This document shows, piece after piece, positions 39,536 to 50,939 of a stretch of 64,000 nt of DNA (position 1 is its first letter; the number at the start of each line of letters is the position of its first letter). Where the stretch lies: positions 168,319,759 through 168,383,758 of the forward strand of contig CATIUR010000003.1 of assembly GCA_949592205.1 (NCBI GenBank), given 5' to 3'. Position numbers and translations under genes: made by a program. Below the pieces are notes generated by a model that did no database searches, was not told the origin of the DNA, and saw only the letters and a program-made list of their open reading frames with translations. The stretch is from Helichrysum umbraculigerum. Lineage: Eukaryota > Streptophyta > Magnoliopsida > Asterales > Asteraceae.

Positions 39536-42500
39536 TCAGCCAGAAGAGGATCTCCCAGGACTTGGGATGCGGAATGGAAGTGTCCTGGGGTTCGGTGGGT
39601 AGAATCTCATAAAATGTCGTGTGACGACTTCTGTGATGTTCGGGATTCTTGCCACATGAAGAGGATAGGTATGGAAATGCTCCTCAGCAGTTCTTTGCAA
39701 GTATAAAAGATCCATTATAGCATCTTGGACTGCCTTGGAGATTGGTCCATTAGTGTCCACAAGGGTGGCTCCATCGTGCTCAAGCGTCTCACGCACCGGT
39801 CGATCTGTCCGTAGGGTGTCCATAAATCCGAAGAAGCGTAGGTGGATGTCCTCATGAGTGGCATTGCTGATGTCTTGCCCTAGTTCTTCAATGGATCTGA
39901 ATATGCCTTGGATCAGCTGTTTCTGATGGTCGGTATACGTGAGCTCTGGTTTCAGGAAGATGTTAATCATCCTGTTGTAAATCTCTCGTAGCCCATTGTG
40001 GAATAGCTGTCTGGGCTGCTCCCATAGGATAGAACCTAAAATGTCTTTAAGTCGTTCAAAGACGAAATATGCAACGTTAACCGTCAAACCTTCTGGAACA
40101 GAAGAAGGGATGGTACGTGCTCTCTCGTCTGAACTGACGTGTTCTAACTTTTCGACAATTATCTGGGCGTGATGCTCGATAGTGCAGCTGATGAAAAACC
40201 TGTGTGGTGAGGACTCGTCAATGTGATTATTATCGGCCATAGAATCTAGAAGTCCCTTGAGATCCGCCATTAGCTGAACATCTACTTCATTTTCAGGATT
40301 CCCAGTAGCATAATCCATTTTGTGTCTGAAATTTTGGAGAAACTCCATCTGTTGGCGTGAATATGGAAATGCGGACCTGATAAATGCTTGATACACCCTG
40401 CCATACGTGGTCTTCTGTGTTTCATAGAATTCCTCTTCATCGGGGAAAGGCTCATCATTGTCTGATGATTCTCCTGCGAGATCGTTGGCGAAGGCGTTGA
40501 TGCGACTAACTAGATGTTGCGGACTCAGGTAGGAGTTGGCTCGATAAACTTCATATTCAGTCTCAATGTCCTCAATAATATCCCTCTGATGTTGCGTGTA
40601 TTCAATAGTAGAATCTCGTATAATCGCAATCAGAGTTTGGAAATCCTCCTCGTGTTCTTCAATAGCACTAAGCATTTCTTCTGGTTCAGACACGATTGGG
40701 ATTTCGGTATTTCCTGTAGTAGGAGGAGGGATAATGACTGGAGGGAGAATGATTGGAGTGAGGTGAAGGCGAATGGAGCGGGTATCGATCGGAACATCCA
40801 TGAGAACGATATCGTCCTCGTCACTCTCGGTTGCTGAAGTGTCTGGAAACTCAACAGCGTCGGTGAGTGGCTGAGACTCGTCGGTGATCTGTGATACTGG
40901 CTGGGAAGAGTCCATCTCGATATCCCTCTCGTCCTGGGAATCAGAATCATCGCTTGATCTAAATGTACCTCCAAGCTCGAAATGTGATCGAGGCTCGGAT
41001 GAGTCAAGGGGTGGAATCCCTCGAGGAGGTATATGTGGCTTAAGTAGAGACTCATCATCCAAGGAGTGGTCAATCGAAGGTTCCTTTGAGTCGCTCTCCG
41101 GCAGAGGGATGTAGTTCAAAGCATAGTCTATCTGCATGATCTCTGCGGTCGGAGGGTGTGTCTCAGGAATGTGTGGCGGTGTAGCTTCCTCTGGCTCTTC
41201 CTCTTCTTCTTCTTCTATCTCCTCTTCTTCTTCCTCAGTCTCCTCTTCTATCTCTTCTTCCTCAGTGTCGGAAGTAATCGTGATGGGCTCGTCAGACATA
41301 GGGGTGTCTGGTTCAGAATCATCATCCGTGGTAACTCTTCCTGTCGAAATCGCACATATCTCCGCATGCTCTGTGATAGACTGATCAGCTTGATCGATCT
41401 TGAAGGTGATAGTCTCTCCATGAGATCTAAGACTGATAGTCTGAGAATAAACATCTATGATAGTGCGTGCGGTGTTCAAGAATGGTCTACCTAAGATGAT
41501 AGGGATATGGACATCCTCCTGAATGTCCATCACTACAAAGTCTGTGGGAAATAGGAACTTATCAACTTGAACCATGATGTTCTCAGCTATTCCCTTAGGG
41601 TGTCTAATGGATTGGTCAGCTAGCTGGACACTCATTTTGGTCGGTTTAAGGGGTCCTAATTCCAATCTAGTGTAAAGTGAATAGGGCATCAGGTTGATAC
41701 TGGCTCCTAGGTCGGCTAGAGAGTGTATCATGCCCGAGTGATAGATCGAACAGGGTAGCGTAAAGCGTCCAGTATAACCTAATTTCTCACGGATAGAGTT
41801 TTTTATAAGAGCTGAACATTCCGCGTTCAGTGGGACATTGGGTACTTCGGGTACCTTATCCTTGGTCGACAAGAGTTTTAGGATGTATTTTGAACTGGAA
41901 GGGGTTCGGGACACGGTGTCCACGAACTTTTCATCGAGACGGAAGTCGTTAACCTTATAAGCTTTCTTAAGACGGCCGGGAAACGGGATGCGTATTTCCC
42001 TTTGTGGTGTAGGGACAGACGGGGATACAACTGTCGGCGGGACAGGAGTATCTTCCTTCACCGGAGAAGGAGTGGGAGGTTGGCTCGGTGCCACCTTTTT
42101 GTCTGTAGTACTCATCTGTTTGGCCTCTTCTACGTGTGGGTTCTGTACCGTGTTACTAGGGAGATTACCTTGAGGCCTAGAGTCAAGACGTTGGGCTAGC
42201 TGTCCTATCTGGGTCTCAAGATTTTTGAGAACGGCCAGTTGGTTCCTAATGAATAGGTCGGTTTGGTCCTGCCTAGCGCTAGTCTTTTGGTTAATTTGGT
42301 GCTGGCCTTGGATGAACTTAGTGAGGGTATCATCCGTACTAGTAATGGGTACTATGGTTTTAGAGGGTTCGGTTGATTGAGCTGCGTCGGGTGCAGTCAA
42401 TGATAGTGGTTGGTTATAGGTGAGTTGGGGTTGTTGTTGGTAAGAAGGGTACCTAGGTTGGTAGTTGGGCTGAAAGGGTGGTTGGTTTCTAGGTGGGTAT

Positions 42501-43591
42501 TGGGTGCCTCTAGTCCTAGGCGGAGAGGTTCGAGCGAAGCCAGGTGGATTTTGTTGGCGAGCTGGAAATTGAGCGTAGTAAACCGTTCCGTCAGCAGGAT
42601 CCTCGTACTCAACCTGATAACTTTCTGTTGGGAGGTTGGCACAGTTCTGGCATGCCTGAACTTGGTGGGCGTGCTGGGATGGTTTCTTCATTTCGCCGAT
42701 CTGCTTCGTCAGATGCTCGATCTTCTCTGTTAGAGATTTGATAGCTTCGGTTTGGAATGGATTGGGTGCAGCAATCGGTGCTGCTGGTGAGGAATGCTCA
42801 CCAGAGTTCCAGTCGTGATGGTGCATCGTCATATTTTCGATCAAGTTCCAAGCTTCCTCATCGGTGAGTTGCATGAAGTTGCCCTGAGCAGTGGCGTCAA
42901 GGGTAGTGCGGTGGTTCGGAGCGAGACCGTTGTAAAACGTGCACAGCTGGCTGGTTTTCTCTATAAGGTGGTTAGGGCATTTGTTCAACATACTCTTGTA
43001 TCTCTCCCATGCTGTGTAGATAGATTCATCATGAGCTTGGTGGAAGTTCATAATGTCATTCTTGTACTTGGTTTGCTTAGCCAGAGGAAAGTACTTAGTA
43101 AGGAATTTTGTAGCCATATCCGTCCAGGAGGTGATAGAGCCGGTCTCTAATCCCTCAAACCAAGTCAAAGCGTGGTGAGTAAGCGAATAGGGGAATAGGT
43201 ATAGACGGACTATATCCTGATCAACCCCGTTCTGCTTGTACGAGTTGGTAGTCTGAATGAATCGGTTGATGTGGGCGTTAGGATCGTCATGGGGTAAACC
43301 ATGGAATTGGCAGAATTCCTTGATAAGCTGTACGATATGATGTTTAAGCTCGAAGGACGCGCCATCGATGACCGGATAGCTGATGGGTCCACCTCGACCT
43401 TCAATTGATGGTTTGGTGCTATCGGCAAGCGTGACACGTGCATCCATCGGTTGTCGGTTGCGGAAGCGTTTCTCCTTGCGGATCGTTCGGATGATCGTCT
43501 CAGGATCGGGTACGAAAGTGAGAGATTCGAATCCGGATGATCGGGTCAAATATCGTTGTGTGTTGTGGGAAGGAATTTTCGAATGGAACAA
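39536..43591 (-). CDS. Athila Gag-protease polyprotein with unrecognised C-terminal domain
   Basis: Intact 1351-aa ORF. Gag core spans about residues 68-235 (GPISYPVIDG, then ALTWFEGL, FLTKYFP). The usual zinc knuckle has shrunk to a lone CQNC at about 314-317. A Pro/Gln-rich linker follows (about 345-540). A retropepsin-like aspartic protease lies at about 605-730, with the catalytic-site variant DLGAS at 627-631 and ILGRPFL at 699-705. Next comes a Glu-rich acidic run (about 755-802). Residues 965-1345 form a helical-looking region with at least three related segments (near 995, 1074 and 1216), each with Y-[TS]-x2-Q followed by a hydrophobic/acidic helix. I do not recognise that region; it does not look like RT, integrase or a membrane-spanning env. 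Gag would package the RNA and the protease would process Gag. There are no stops or frameshifts, which agrees with recent activity. Confidence 0.9.
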   Translation of the reverse strand: MFHSKIPSHNTQRYLTRSSGFESLTFVPDPETIIRTIRKEKRFRNRQPMDARVTLADSTKPSIEGRGGPISYPVIDGASFELKHHIVQLIKEFCQFHGLPHDDPNAHINRFIQTTNSYKQNGVDQDIVRLYLFPYSLTHHALTWFEGLETGSITSWTDMATKFLTKYFPLAKQTKYKNDIMNFHQAHDESIYTAWERYKSMLNKCPNHLIEKTSQLCTFYNGLAPNHRTTLDATAQGNFMQLTDEEAWNLIENMTMHHHDWNSGEHSSPAAPIAAPNPFQTEAIKSLTEKIEHLTKQIGEMKKPSQHAHQVQACQNCANLPTESYQVEYEDPADGTVYYAQFPARQQNPPGFARTSPPRTRGTQYPPRNQPPFQPNYQPRYPSYQQQPQLTYNQPLSLTAPDAAQSTEPSKTIVPITSTDDTLTKFIQGQHQINQKTSARQDQTDLFIRNQLAVLKNLETQIGQLAQRLDSRPQGNLPSNTVQNPHVEEAKQMSTTDKKVAPSQPPTPSPVKEDTPVPPTVVSPSVPTPQREIRIPFPGRLKKAYKVNDFRLDEKFVDTVSRTPSSSKYILKLLSTKDKVPEVPNVPLNAECSALIKNSIREKLGYTGRFTLPCSIYHSGMIHSLADLGASINLMPYSLYTRLELGPLKPTKMSVQLADQSIRHPKGIAENIMVQVDKFLFPTDFVVMDIQEDVHIPIILGRPFLNTARTIIDVYSQTISLRSHGETITFKIDQADQSITEHAEICAISTGRVTTDDDSEPDTPMSDEPITITSDTEEEEIEEETEEEEEEIEEEEEEEPEEATPPHIPETHPPTAEIMQIDYALNYIPLPESDSKEPSIDHSLDDESLLKPHIPPRGIPPLDSSEPRSHFELGGTFRSSDDSDSQDERDIEMDSSQPVSQITDESQPLTDAVEFPDTSATESDEDDIVLMDVPIDTRSIRLHLTPIILPPVIIPPPTTGNTEIPIVSEPEEMLSAIEEHEEDFQTLIAIIRDSTIEYTQHQRDIIEDIETEYEVYRANSYLSPQHLVSRINAFANDLAGESSDNDEPFPDEEEFYETQKTTYGRVYQAFIRSAFPYSRQQMEFLQNFRHKMDYATGNPENEVDVQLMADLKGLLDSMADNNHIDESSPHRFFISCTIEHHAQIIVEKLEHVSSDERARTIPSSVPEGLTVNVAYFVFERLKDILGSILWEQPRQLFHNGLREIYNRMINIFLKPELTYTDHQKQLIQGIFRSIEELGQDISNATHEDIHLRFFGFMDTLRTDRPVRETLEHDGATLVDTNGPISKAVQDAIMDLLYLQRTAEEHFHTYPLHVARIPNITEVVTRHFMRFYPPNPRTLPFRIPSPGRSSSG

Positions 43592-43669
43592 GGAAAAATT
43601 GAAAACTAAACTAAACTATGGGATACTAGAAAGAAAAAATTCGTCTGGAACGTCTTCAGATCTTACGGC

Positions 43670-43697
43670 TGACTCCCCGGCAGCGGCGCCAAAAGCT
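43670..43697 (-). other. Primer-binding site (tRNA-Asp type)
   Basis: Just inside the 5' LTR the minus strand reads TGGCGCCGCTGCCGGGGA, very close to the complement of the 3' end of plant tRNA-Asp used by Athila elements. A few bases (AGCTTT) separate it from the LTR end. Confidence 0.85.
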
Positions 43698-46247
43698 TGA
43701 TGCCGCCCGAACGGTCGGTCACGATTTTACTCGCGTCGTTGCGGACCTCTAGTTTAGAGCGGCGATCAGAGGGTTTTAAAATTTGTATTTGCGGGGCCTA
43801 AGTATACCTAGTTACTATTGGTGTATAGCAGCAAGGATGACCTAGGGTCGTTCTCTGAGTCAGTGTATTGTGGATCGTGGACGAAACAGGCGTACTTATC
43901 GATCTAGCAGGTTTTAAAAGATTTGATTTGTGGTTTGTTTTTGGTTTTTTATACTTAGGCAGAAAATATAAATTAAAGCAGATAAAGTAAATGTAGATAG
44001 CAGATAATCTAGAGAGGGTGTTTGCTATGATTTCGGTAGCCTTATTGATTGGAATGATGTATGATGTATGAAAACATGTTCTAAAGGTTTGTATTTTATT
44101 TATTTCAGGTATCTGTGGAGTAAGCACTAGCCCCCTACTGATAGAGTTCTCGATCAGTATGTCACTGGGCGACTAGGCTATCCTGATTCTGATCGGAGTA
44201 GTTTATCCAGCCCACAACACTAACCGATGAAGGTATAGTGACCCTTATCTGGGATGAAACCCTGGGTGCATGAATAAGGCGACAAACCAACTCGATGTCC
44301 GACCTTTCTTAACCCCACAATAATACCTAATCTAAACAAAGCATTTAAGACCAAGTTTATAGAGTGTGCTTGATTACTTTCTATCGATGGTTTAGTGAGT
44401 CTGGGTGTTGGGTCATGATTCGGTGATTCACATAGACTGATAGCAACGGCTCTTTCCGTGATTACCACACTGTACTCCACTGAAAGTGTTTCCATTGATG
44501 AACCAAGGACCTAGTCGGTACCAGCTCTGCTGATCACAGATTTACCGTTATTCCACAAGGCTTAGTAACTACGGTTTTTCCTCGGCTTCCACGTATTAAC
44601 TACACCGGAGGTGTTGTCGACGCTATACAGAGTAATCAACCGACTTACGGTACCTTACATTGCTTCACAAAGGCTAACCCAGACTACTTAACTAAGTTTG
44701 TATTTAAGCATAATATTATCCATCTATGATATAAACCAGCCCTTACTTTTAAGTCCCAATAAATCCCTAACTTGTCAACAGTGTAATATTCACGTTCAGT
44801 TAGAAAACCATATTTCCACGGGTACAGTGTACTTTGCGTTCAGAATAGAAAGCATTATTTCCACGGCTCCAGTGTACTTGGTGTTCAGTTAGAAAACCAT
44901 ATTTCCATAATCACAGTGTACTTTGCGTTCAGATTAGAAAGCAGTATTTCCACGATGACGATGTACTTAGCGTTCACTTAGAAAGCGATATTTACACGAT
45001 TAACAAATTAGACCATGTTCATGTTTGACACAGATAACTAAGTACCTTTGATGGGGTTCGCGACGTCCCATCATTAAGGCCGTAATCACGTTTACTGGTT
45101 GAAAGGCGATTAGTTTGATAGGTTTAAAATCATAAATAGAAAGTGAATCAAAGCACTAATTTTTATAGCATCATTCCAACCAATTTACGACTAACTACAT
45201 CATAGCAAACACGCAATATCACTACTCGCTAATCATGGCAACCAATCCTAAATCTAGCATGACAACAGTAATAACAATCATCATAATGAAATAGATAAAG
45301 GATAGATATAACCGTAATAAGAGCGTAGCTGAATACAACTTGAACGTTACACGAGCAGAACTTCTAGTACGCGCCAAGCGATATTACAATATTGCCCCTT
45401 CTAACTAGCCGCTAATCTACGACTAATTATATCCTAATATTTCTCCTCTAACTCCTAAGAGTAGTGCTAGAGAGAGAAATCTACTAACTAAACTAAGAAA
45501 TTAAAAACGTAAAAGAGTGATTGTTGGAGTGATTCTTGAATGTGTGGATAGTTGTTGTTCCCCCTTTTGAAAATGAAGAAATGAAGCCTCTATATATAGA
45601 ACTCGCACAACCGTATCCGTAGACCGTATCCAAAACTTCAAACGCACAACCGTATCGCAAACCCGAATAAAAATCAGATTTTAATCGCCTAAACGCACGA
45701 TACGGTTGAGCTAGGGCAAATACGGGAGAACTGGAGCGTATACGGGAGAACGTAGGGTGAATACGGGAGAACACAAGCCGTATACGGCTGTGCTAGGCCG
45801 TATACGGTCTAGCTAGGCCATATACGGTCTGTGCTAGGCCGTATACGGTCTAGTTTGGCCGTATACGGTCTAGCTCTCCCGTATCCTGATTCTTCGGTTC
45901 TTCGTTTCTTCGTTCGGTCGTAACTTCTTCGTCGTTTATCCGTTTTGAGTGATTCTCGCGCTCACGGTTTCGTAATTTCCTAACGAAGAAAATGACATAA
46001 GTTAGAGGTCAAAATTCCAAGTATAGCTCAAATTGTGCTTAAATGCGTGAACGGAAGATTCAATGATCGTTTGTGCTCTATTTTACTCGTTTTTAGGTCT
46101 TTTTGGTTGATTCTTGAAACATCGTCTATATTTTAGCCCTTATGATGAAATGTGATGTTTAAGTTCATATTTAAGTGTTTTCATTAATAATTGGGCTAAA
46201 ATGGTGAGATAATGGCACACAAAAACATGACTTTTTGCGTGTCATCA
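43698..46247 (-). repeat. 5' LTR of the Athila-type element (right copy)
   Basis: 2550 bp, same length as the left LTR and about ten substitutions apart from it. It carries the same two tandem arrays; one CCGTATACGG unit is mutated to CCATATACGG here. Confidence 0.95.
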
Positions 46248-46252
46248 GTGCT
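46248..46252. repeat. Target-site duplication GTGCT (right copy)
   Basis: Matches the five bases at 34584-34588. Confidence 0.9.
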
Positions 46253-46869
46253 GGAGAGGCATTTGTCCACGGTTTACCTTCTGTCTCAATATCATATGGT
46301 TGGTATGTAAACTGCATCCCAACATCTATAATCTTTATTATAATCTTATGGTGCACTGTGTAAATCTGTTGCTTTTTTTCGCGAAAGTTATGAAGATTAT
46401 TTAGGGTTCTCGTACACTACAGCCGGGCTCAACTCACAGCTTAGGTTTACATGACCATTAAATGCTTAAGCGATTGTGTTGGACTTCAGTAACCAATTCG
46501 GACCAGTTACATATGAGGTTGTTGAAAGTAAGGAAATAATTACTAGCCACATAAGGTGAATTTTTATTGATCTCCAACTCATGTAATTGCCAATTTTTTT
46601 ATGGTTATATGAGATCTATAATGTATTATATATATAAAATTTAATGTGTTTATTAATCAACCCGACCCGAACCAATTTTAACATGTTTGAACAAATTCAG
46701 CCCAATATCTTTTTGAGCAACCGAGTTCTCTTTTTCTTGCTTTTTTATTAGTGATCATATACGTAGTGGTGTTAACTGATTATTGTACTTGATAATCGTA
46801 GAAGACTACTCAAATATGCACTTCTTGCTACCAACTTTTTGTGATAAAGTGGTTGATTTTGAAAGAGGA

Positions 46870-47048
46870 ATTCAATGCCTCCTTCTACAGAAAGAATTAT
46901 GACTAAAGTTAGCTTATCACCAATTGTGATGAAAGGTTATTTTGGAAATGAAGATGTAACTACTGCAACCCTTGACTCGTCAGGGTGGTTGAGGGTCAAG
47001 GGAGATCTATGTTACTTTGATGAAGATGGACGTCTCTATGTTGTTTGA
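46870..47048 (+). pseudogene. 4-coumarate:CoA ligase / acyl-CoA synthetase-like exon fragment
   Basis: The + frame reads IVMKGYFGNEDVTTATLDSS followed by GWLRVKGDLCYFDEDGRLYVV and a TGA. This matches the conserved block of ANL-superfamily AMP-forming enzymes (4CL and 4CL-like peroxisomal acyl-CoA synthetases): (V/I)MKGY, then GWL-x-TGD, Y-x-DEDG, and the approach to the VDR hinge. The sequence stops one residue short of that hinge. The expected Thr of TGD is Lys-Gly-Asp here with an extra Val-Lys, so a non-functional copy. It lies about 185 bp from a Helitron 3' end, so capture by a Helitron is likely. Confidence 0.75.
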
Positions 47049-47207
47049 GCTCATAGAACATAACAAGTAGCTCAGGCCTCTCAAAGAGGACTACATGTGT
47101 CTACATATTTTGGAATGCATTCTTAATGAATTGACATGAAGTATAATTACATGTAGTTCCATAAAATAAAAACATATTAAGTGTATTATTATAGCATCCA
47201 ATTTAAC

Positions 47208-47234
47208 TGGGCAACGCCCGGGTAAAAAAACTAG
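47208..47234 (+). mobile_element. Helitron 3' terminus
   Basis: CTGGGC-AAC-GCCCGG forms a six-base-pair subterminal hairpin (one G-T pair), followed about ten bases later by CTAG and then T. That is the diagnostic 3' end of a Helitron inserted at an A-T site. The matching 5'-TC end was not found, so the left limit is unknown; the Athila element may be nested inside this Helitron. Confidence 0.75.
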
Positions 47235-47912
47235 TTAATAACAGTAACTAAATTATAGTTCTATTTACATATTAAATATTTTTACTATTTCCAGATTTAA
47301 TTATATAATATAAATTAATAATAATAGAAAAAATATTCACCGATGGCCACAAACAAACAATTATCATCACTTCTATGATATCCAAGATAATAACTTTGGC
47401 AAATTAAGATCATATTTATGATTACTCGAAAATTATAATTACAAACATTTTTACATTTCATACATGTTGACCACTATAAACATCTAGAAGAAATTTAGTC
47501 TGAACGCAGATAATCATATACGGAGTATAATTTACACATATAACATAATTTAATAAAACATAAATGAAATTTAGACCCAAACCAGTTTAGACTCGAGCCC
47601 ATTTGAACCCGAGCCCGTTTAGACCCGAGCCCGTTTGAACCCGAGCCCGTTTGGACCCGTTACCCATACCCCCGCCCCGCCCGTTTTGCCATCTCTAATA
47701 ATTTACTATCAACGTATTAACATGTCATTCAAGCAAATCCTCTAAGATTTTACATACCCATCAATGATATAATTGTACAACCAAGTATAACAATTTTCTG
47801 TGTAGATCTTGTTCTCATCAACTGATTTCATAAAAAAAAATTATATTCGTACATTATCCGTAATAAAATTTTGTTTTTAATACTCTTGTTAACGGGAAGG
47901 ATCAAATTCATC

Positions 47913-47998
<86 letters not shown>

Positions 47999-48630
47999 CA
48001 AATCATAATATTAGATGATTCATTTTAGTTTACGATTATACATAATAATAAGGTTTTACTCATTTAGCAGGAAGTAAGAAAAGAAAACTTTTAGACTAAT
48101 TTAGTTTGATGTACATACCAAAGATCTTCTTCTGCTTCAAAATAACAATAGTGCATGTTTTCCGATCTGTTCCCTTGTAAGCTCAACTCAAATAGCAAGT
48201 ATGAATTATCAGTTCCCTTTTTGCTCTAATATTTCTTTTCTTAATTTTCATTGTTGTTGTTATGAACCGTCCAGGCGCCCATTACCAAAGGAAAGTGGCC
48301 TTATTGAGATAACTTTGATTTTAATTTGTATTTGGCTTGTAACCGACGAGGATACTAGAAGTTCACTTTAACACTTATTAATCATTTCTTTATTTCGAGA
48401 TAAATGTTTTCTTTTCCCTGTAGAAACCAATCGGCTAAGCTACTTCAAAATAAAATCACCTTGTTTGTTTAACTAACTAATAGCATTCATTCATTACATG
48501 TATTATTATCTTATAACTTGTTTTTGCTATCGTAAATTAAAGACGTACGGAGTAGTATAATACGGAGTAGTTATTACTATTACTATATGTATGTATCATA
48601 AAACACATTATAATTCATTATTTATCTTAG
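47235..48630. other. AT-rich intergenic DNA
   Basis: No gene seen. At about 47580-47700 four or five units of roughly 18 bp (GAGCCCGTTTGAACCC and variants) are followed by CCCGTTTTGCCATCTC, a further end of the dispersed GGTGGCAAAATGGG repeat family. A long TA microsatellite is listed separately. Confidence 0.5.
47918..47996. repeat. (TA)n microsatellite
   Basis: About 79 bases of uninterrupted TA dinucleotide. Confidence 0.95.
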
Positions 48631-48634
48631 TTAA

Positions 48635-49110
48635 ATTTAGGGCATTACAATTCTACCTCCCTTAAAAATAAATTTCTTCCTTGAAATTGAGATCATTGAC
48701 GAACCAAAATCTATTAATATATTTAAATATTTGGGGTGTTACAATTCTACCCCACTTAAATAAATTTCGTCCTCAAAATCAATACCAAAAGAATATATGT
48801 CGCATTTATATCTTACTTCATATGCCAAATTTATCATACATGCATACGTATTTTACGAATCTTTATTAGGTATGTGCTACCCATTAAGTCAATTATACCT
48901 GCAAATTACAACATATATATACTTCGAAATTTTCTACCCATACTAATAAATTTTACTGTTAGAATAGTGTCAATATTACCAAATTCGTTATTAGAAGCTT
49001 CACGGTTTGTCATTTCTAAGTTACATAAAGTTATTGGGTAGTACAATTCCATCCCATTTAAAAGAATTTGATCCTCCAAATTCATATCAATGAAATTTGT
49101 TTTTAAATTA
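48635..49110 (-). mobile_element. Degenerate Ty3/gypsy 3' ends, three partial copies
   Basis: On the + strand GTTACAATTCTACCCCACTT then AAATTTCGTCCTC is the reverse of a chromovirus 3' junction: end of pol (GAGGACGAAATTT), polypurine tract, LTR start TGTAAC. Related forms occur near 48645, 48737 and 49040. All are decayed and no LTR or pol frame survives. Confidence 0.5.
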
Positions 49111-50939
49111 ATATTCACAAAAATATTATGGCACATATGTGTTCAAACACCAAAACCGATTCAAAAAGAAACTGCATAGAGCTTTGTAAAGGTCTTAATT
49201 CTTTGTACCCCCAACTTCCTTTCTATTGCATACATGATCTGCAAAGCGAACATAACTCATTTGAAAAACTTTGAGCCTTAACATAATGTAACTTATGATT
49301 TACTTAAATCAAATACAAAAGTAGTAGATTGAAGGGTGATGTAAAAACATTAGGTGCGTTAAATCTTACAAATCATATGGTTGAATTTACATATGACAAA
49401 CATTGTTTCGATCCAAACTTACGTGAATATAAAGTTTGTCTAATTTTATTAAATTACATACGTATGTCTTCCTGAATTTTAAGGTAGGTATTTTCACATT
49501 CATAGCAAATTTGTATACTTGTATGTATATATACGTACCTATATTACAATAATCCCCAATTTTTTTACTATAAATATTATCTTACTCATTCATTCATTTA
49601 TTATTACCCGCATTATTTGGTATAAGGAATTATTTGTTTATTTATTTTTTTCGGTTACTTGATAAAACTATACCTTACAATATGTCTTATAATTTTTGTC
49701 AACTAAGGCATAAGTATTCTAATAATTTCAAAAACACACATGTAGGCGTAGCCTACAAACGCAACAAATAGTTAATCAACCTTTTTTTTAACTTTCTCAT
49801 ATGCCACATGAATACTTACCTTAACCAAATCAAATAATGTGAATCTACATTTCTCATTTATATATACAGATATTATCACAAACACTTCATAGAGTTTTTA
49901 TTTTGTTTTATCTTATATAGAATATACTTAATACTTACTAGTTTGTTTATAATGGGTTGCATAACAATCCAACAACTAATCTTAAAATTCCAAAATCACG
50001 GGTTGCGAAATTTCAATACTTCATTTTTTCCTCTAGTAATTATATATAAACAAATTCTACATCCAAATACTTAAAGAACATATTTTAGCTTGTAAATTTT
50101 AAAATTATAAACTAGTTAATATACTTACAGTGGTACTAAACAAGTTGGACATAGCAGCTAGAAATCTTCTGCCCGTCCTAATAAAATTCTCTAGTTGTTC
50201 TAATAAAATTTTATCTCACACTAGCAATATAATCATATATATTCAACCAAATATGTAAGAAAAATCATAAATTATAATTATATGCAAAACAAACACCAAG
50301 TGACCAACACAATCAAAAAGGTATTACATCTATCATGTTCAAAATTGACTTCACACACTTATTTAATTATTTTGTTTCCATCCCCATGTCGAACATGATA
50401 TTGACGATGTCATACAAATCAAGAATGTGGTTAAGTGCAAAAAACATATATGAGAACAAAACCAATAGAACTTTGAGCATTATTAACAATGCACAAGATT
50501 ATATAACTTACTCTGAAAGATATTATAGGATCGGCACAATATAGTAGGTATAAAGTTAGATGAATTACAATATTACCTATCTCATAATTTAGCCGTTTCA
50601 AGCAATATTTTCAAAACTGGTCTGAACTGGCCAGTTCAACTGGAAGGAATTGAGGTTCATTTGGAGCCGTTTTTTACACTCCCAGATTGATAATAAAGCT
50701 CCAAGGCAATCATGTATCATTCCATATGAGTTGCTTTTGCAGATGCTCATCAATTTCCTTCATTTTTTAATTTCCTTGATCCTTCAAGTAGCAACAACAA
50801 ATTTATCAAACTGAAATTTCATCCAAATTAATTAATAATAAATATAAGGTTATACAAGGTGTTTGAGCAAATGCCTCAATCAAAATATATTTTTAGTTTT
50901 TAGTAGTCTTGTTATTGATTTATTTTTTCTGTCCAATAG
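49111..50939. other. AT-rich DNA, no gene seen
   Basis: No recognisable coding, RNA or mobile-element signal apart from short low-complexity ORFs. A small GC-richer patch at about 50610-50680 (AACTGGCCAGTT) is the only compositional change. Confidence 0.45.

Larger units (their letters stand above)
34589..46247 (-). mobile_element. Athila-type Ty3/gypsy LTR retrotransposon, non-autonomous (Gag-Pro only)
   Basis: Complete element read on the minus strand: 5' LTR 46247-43698, primer site, one long ORF 43591-39536, non-coding 3' region, polypurine tract, 3' LTR 37138-34589. Both LTRs are 2550 bp, start TGATG and end CATCA, and differ at only about ten sites, so insertion is recent. GTGCT target duplication flanks it. 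The Athila assignment rests on the tRNA-Asp-type primer site, the Gag family, the DLGAS protease and a 3' end reading GCTTGAGGACAAGCAAAG then CTAAGTGTGGGA. There is no reverse transcriptase, RNase H or integrase. With an intact LTR pair and intact Gag-Pro, mobilisation presumably uses pol supplied in trans by a related element; that is inference. Confidence 0.92.

Noticed and set aside
41136..41384. Ser-rich ORFs on the + strand around 40.5-42.7 kb
   Set aside because: They are antisense shadows of the Gag-Pro ORF; the Ser run mirrors its Glu-rich acidic stretch.
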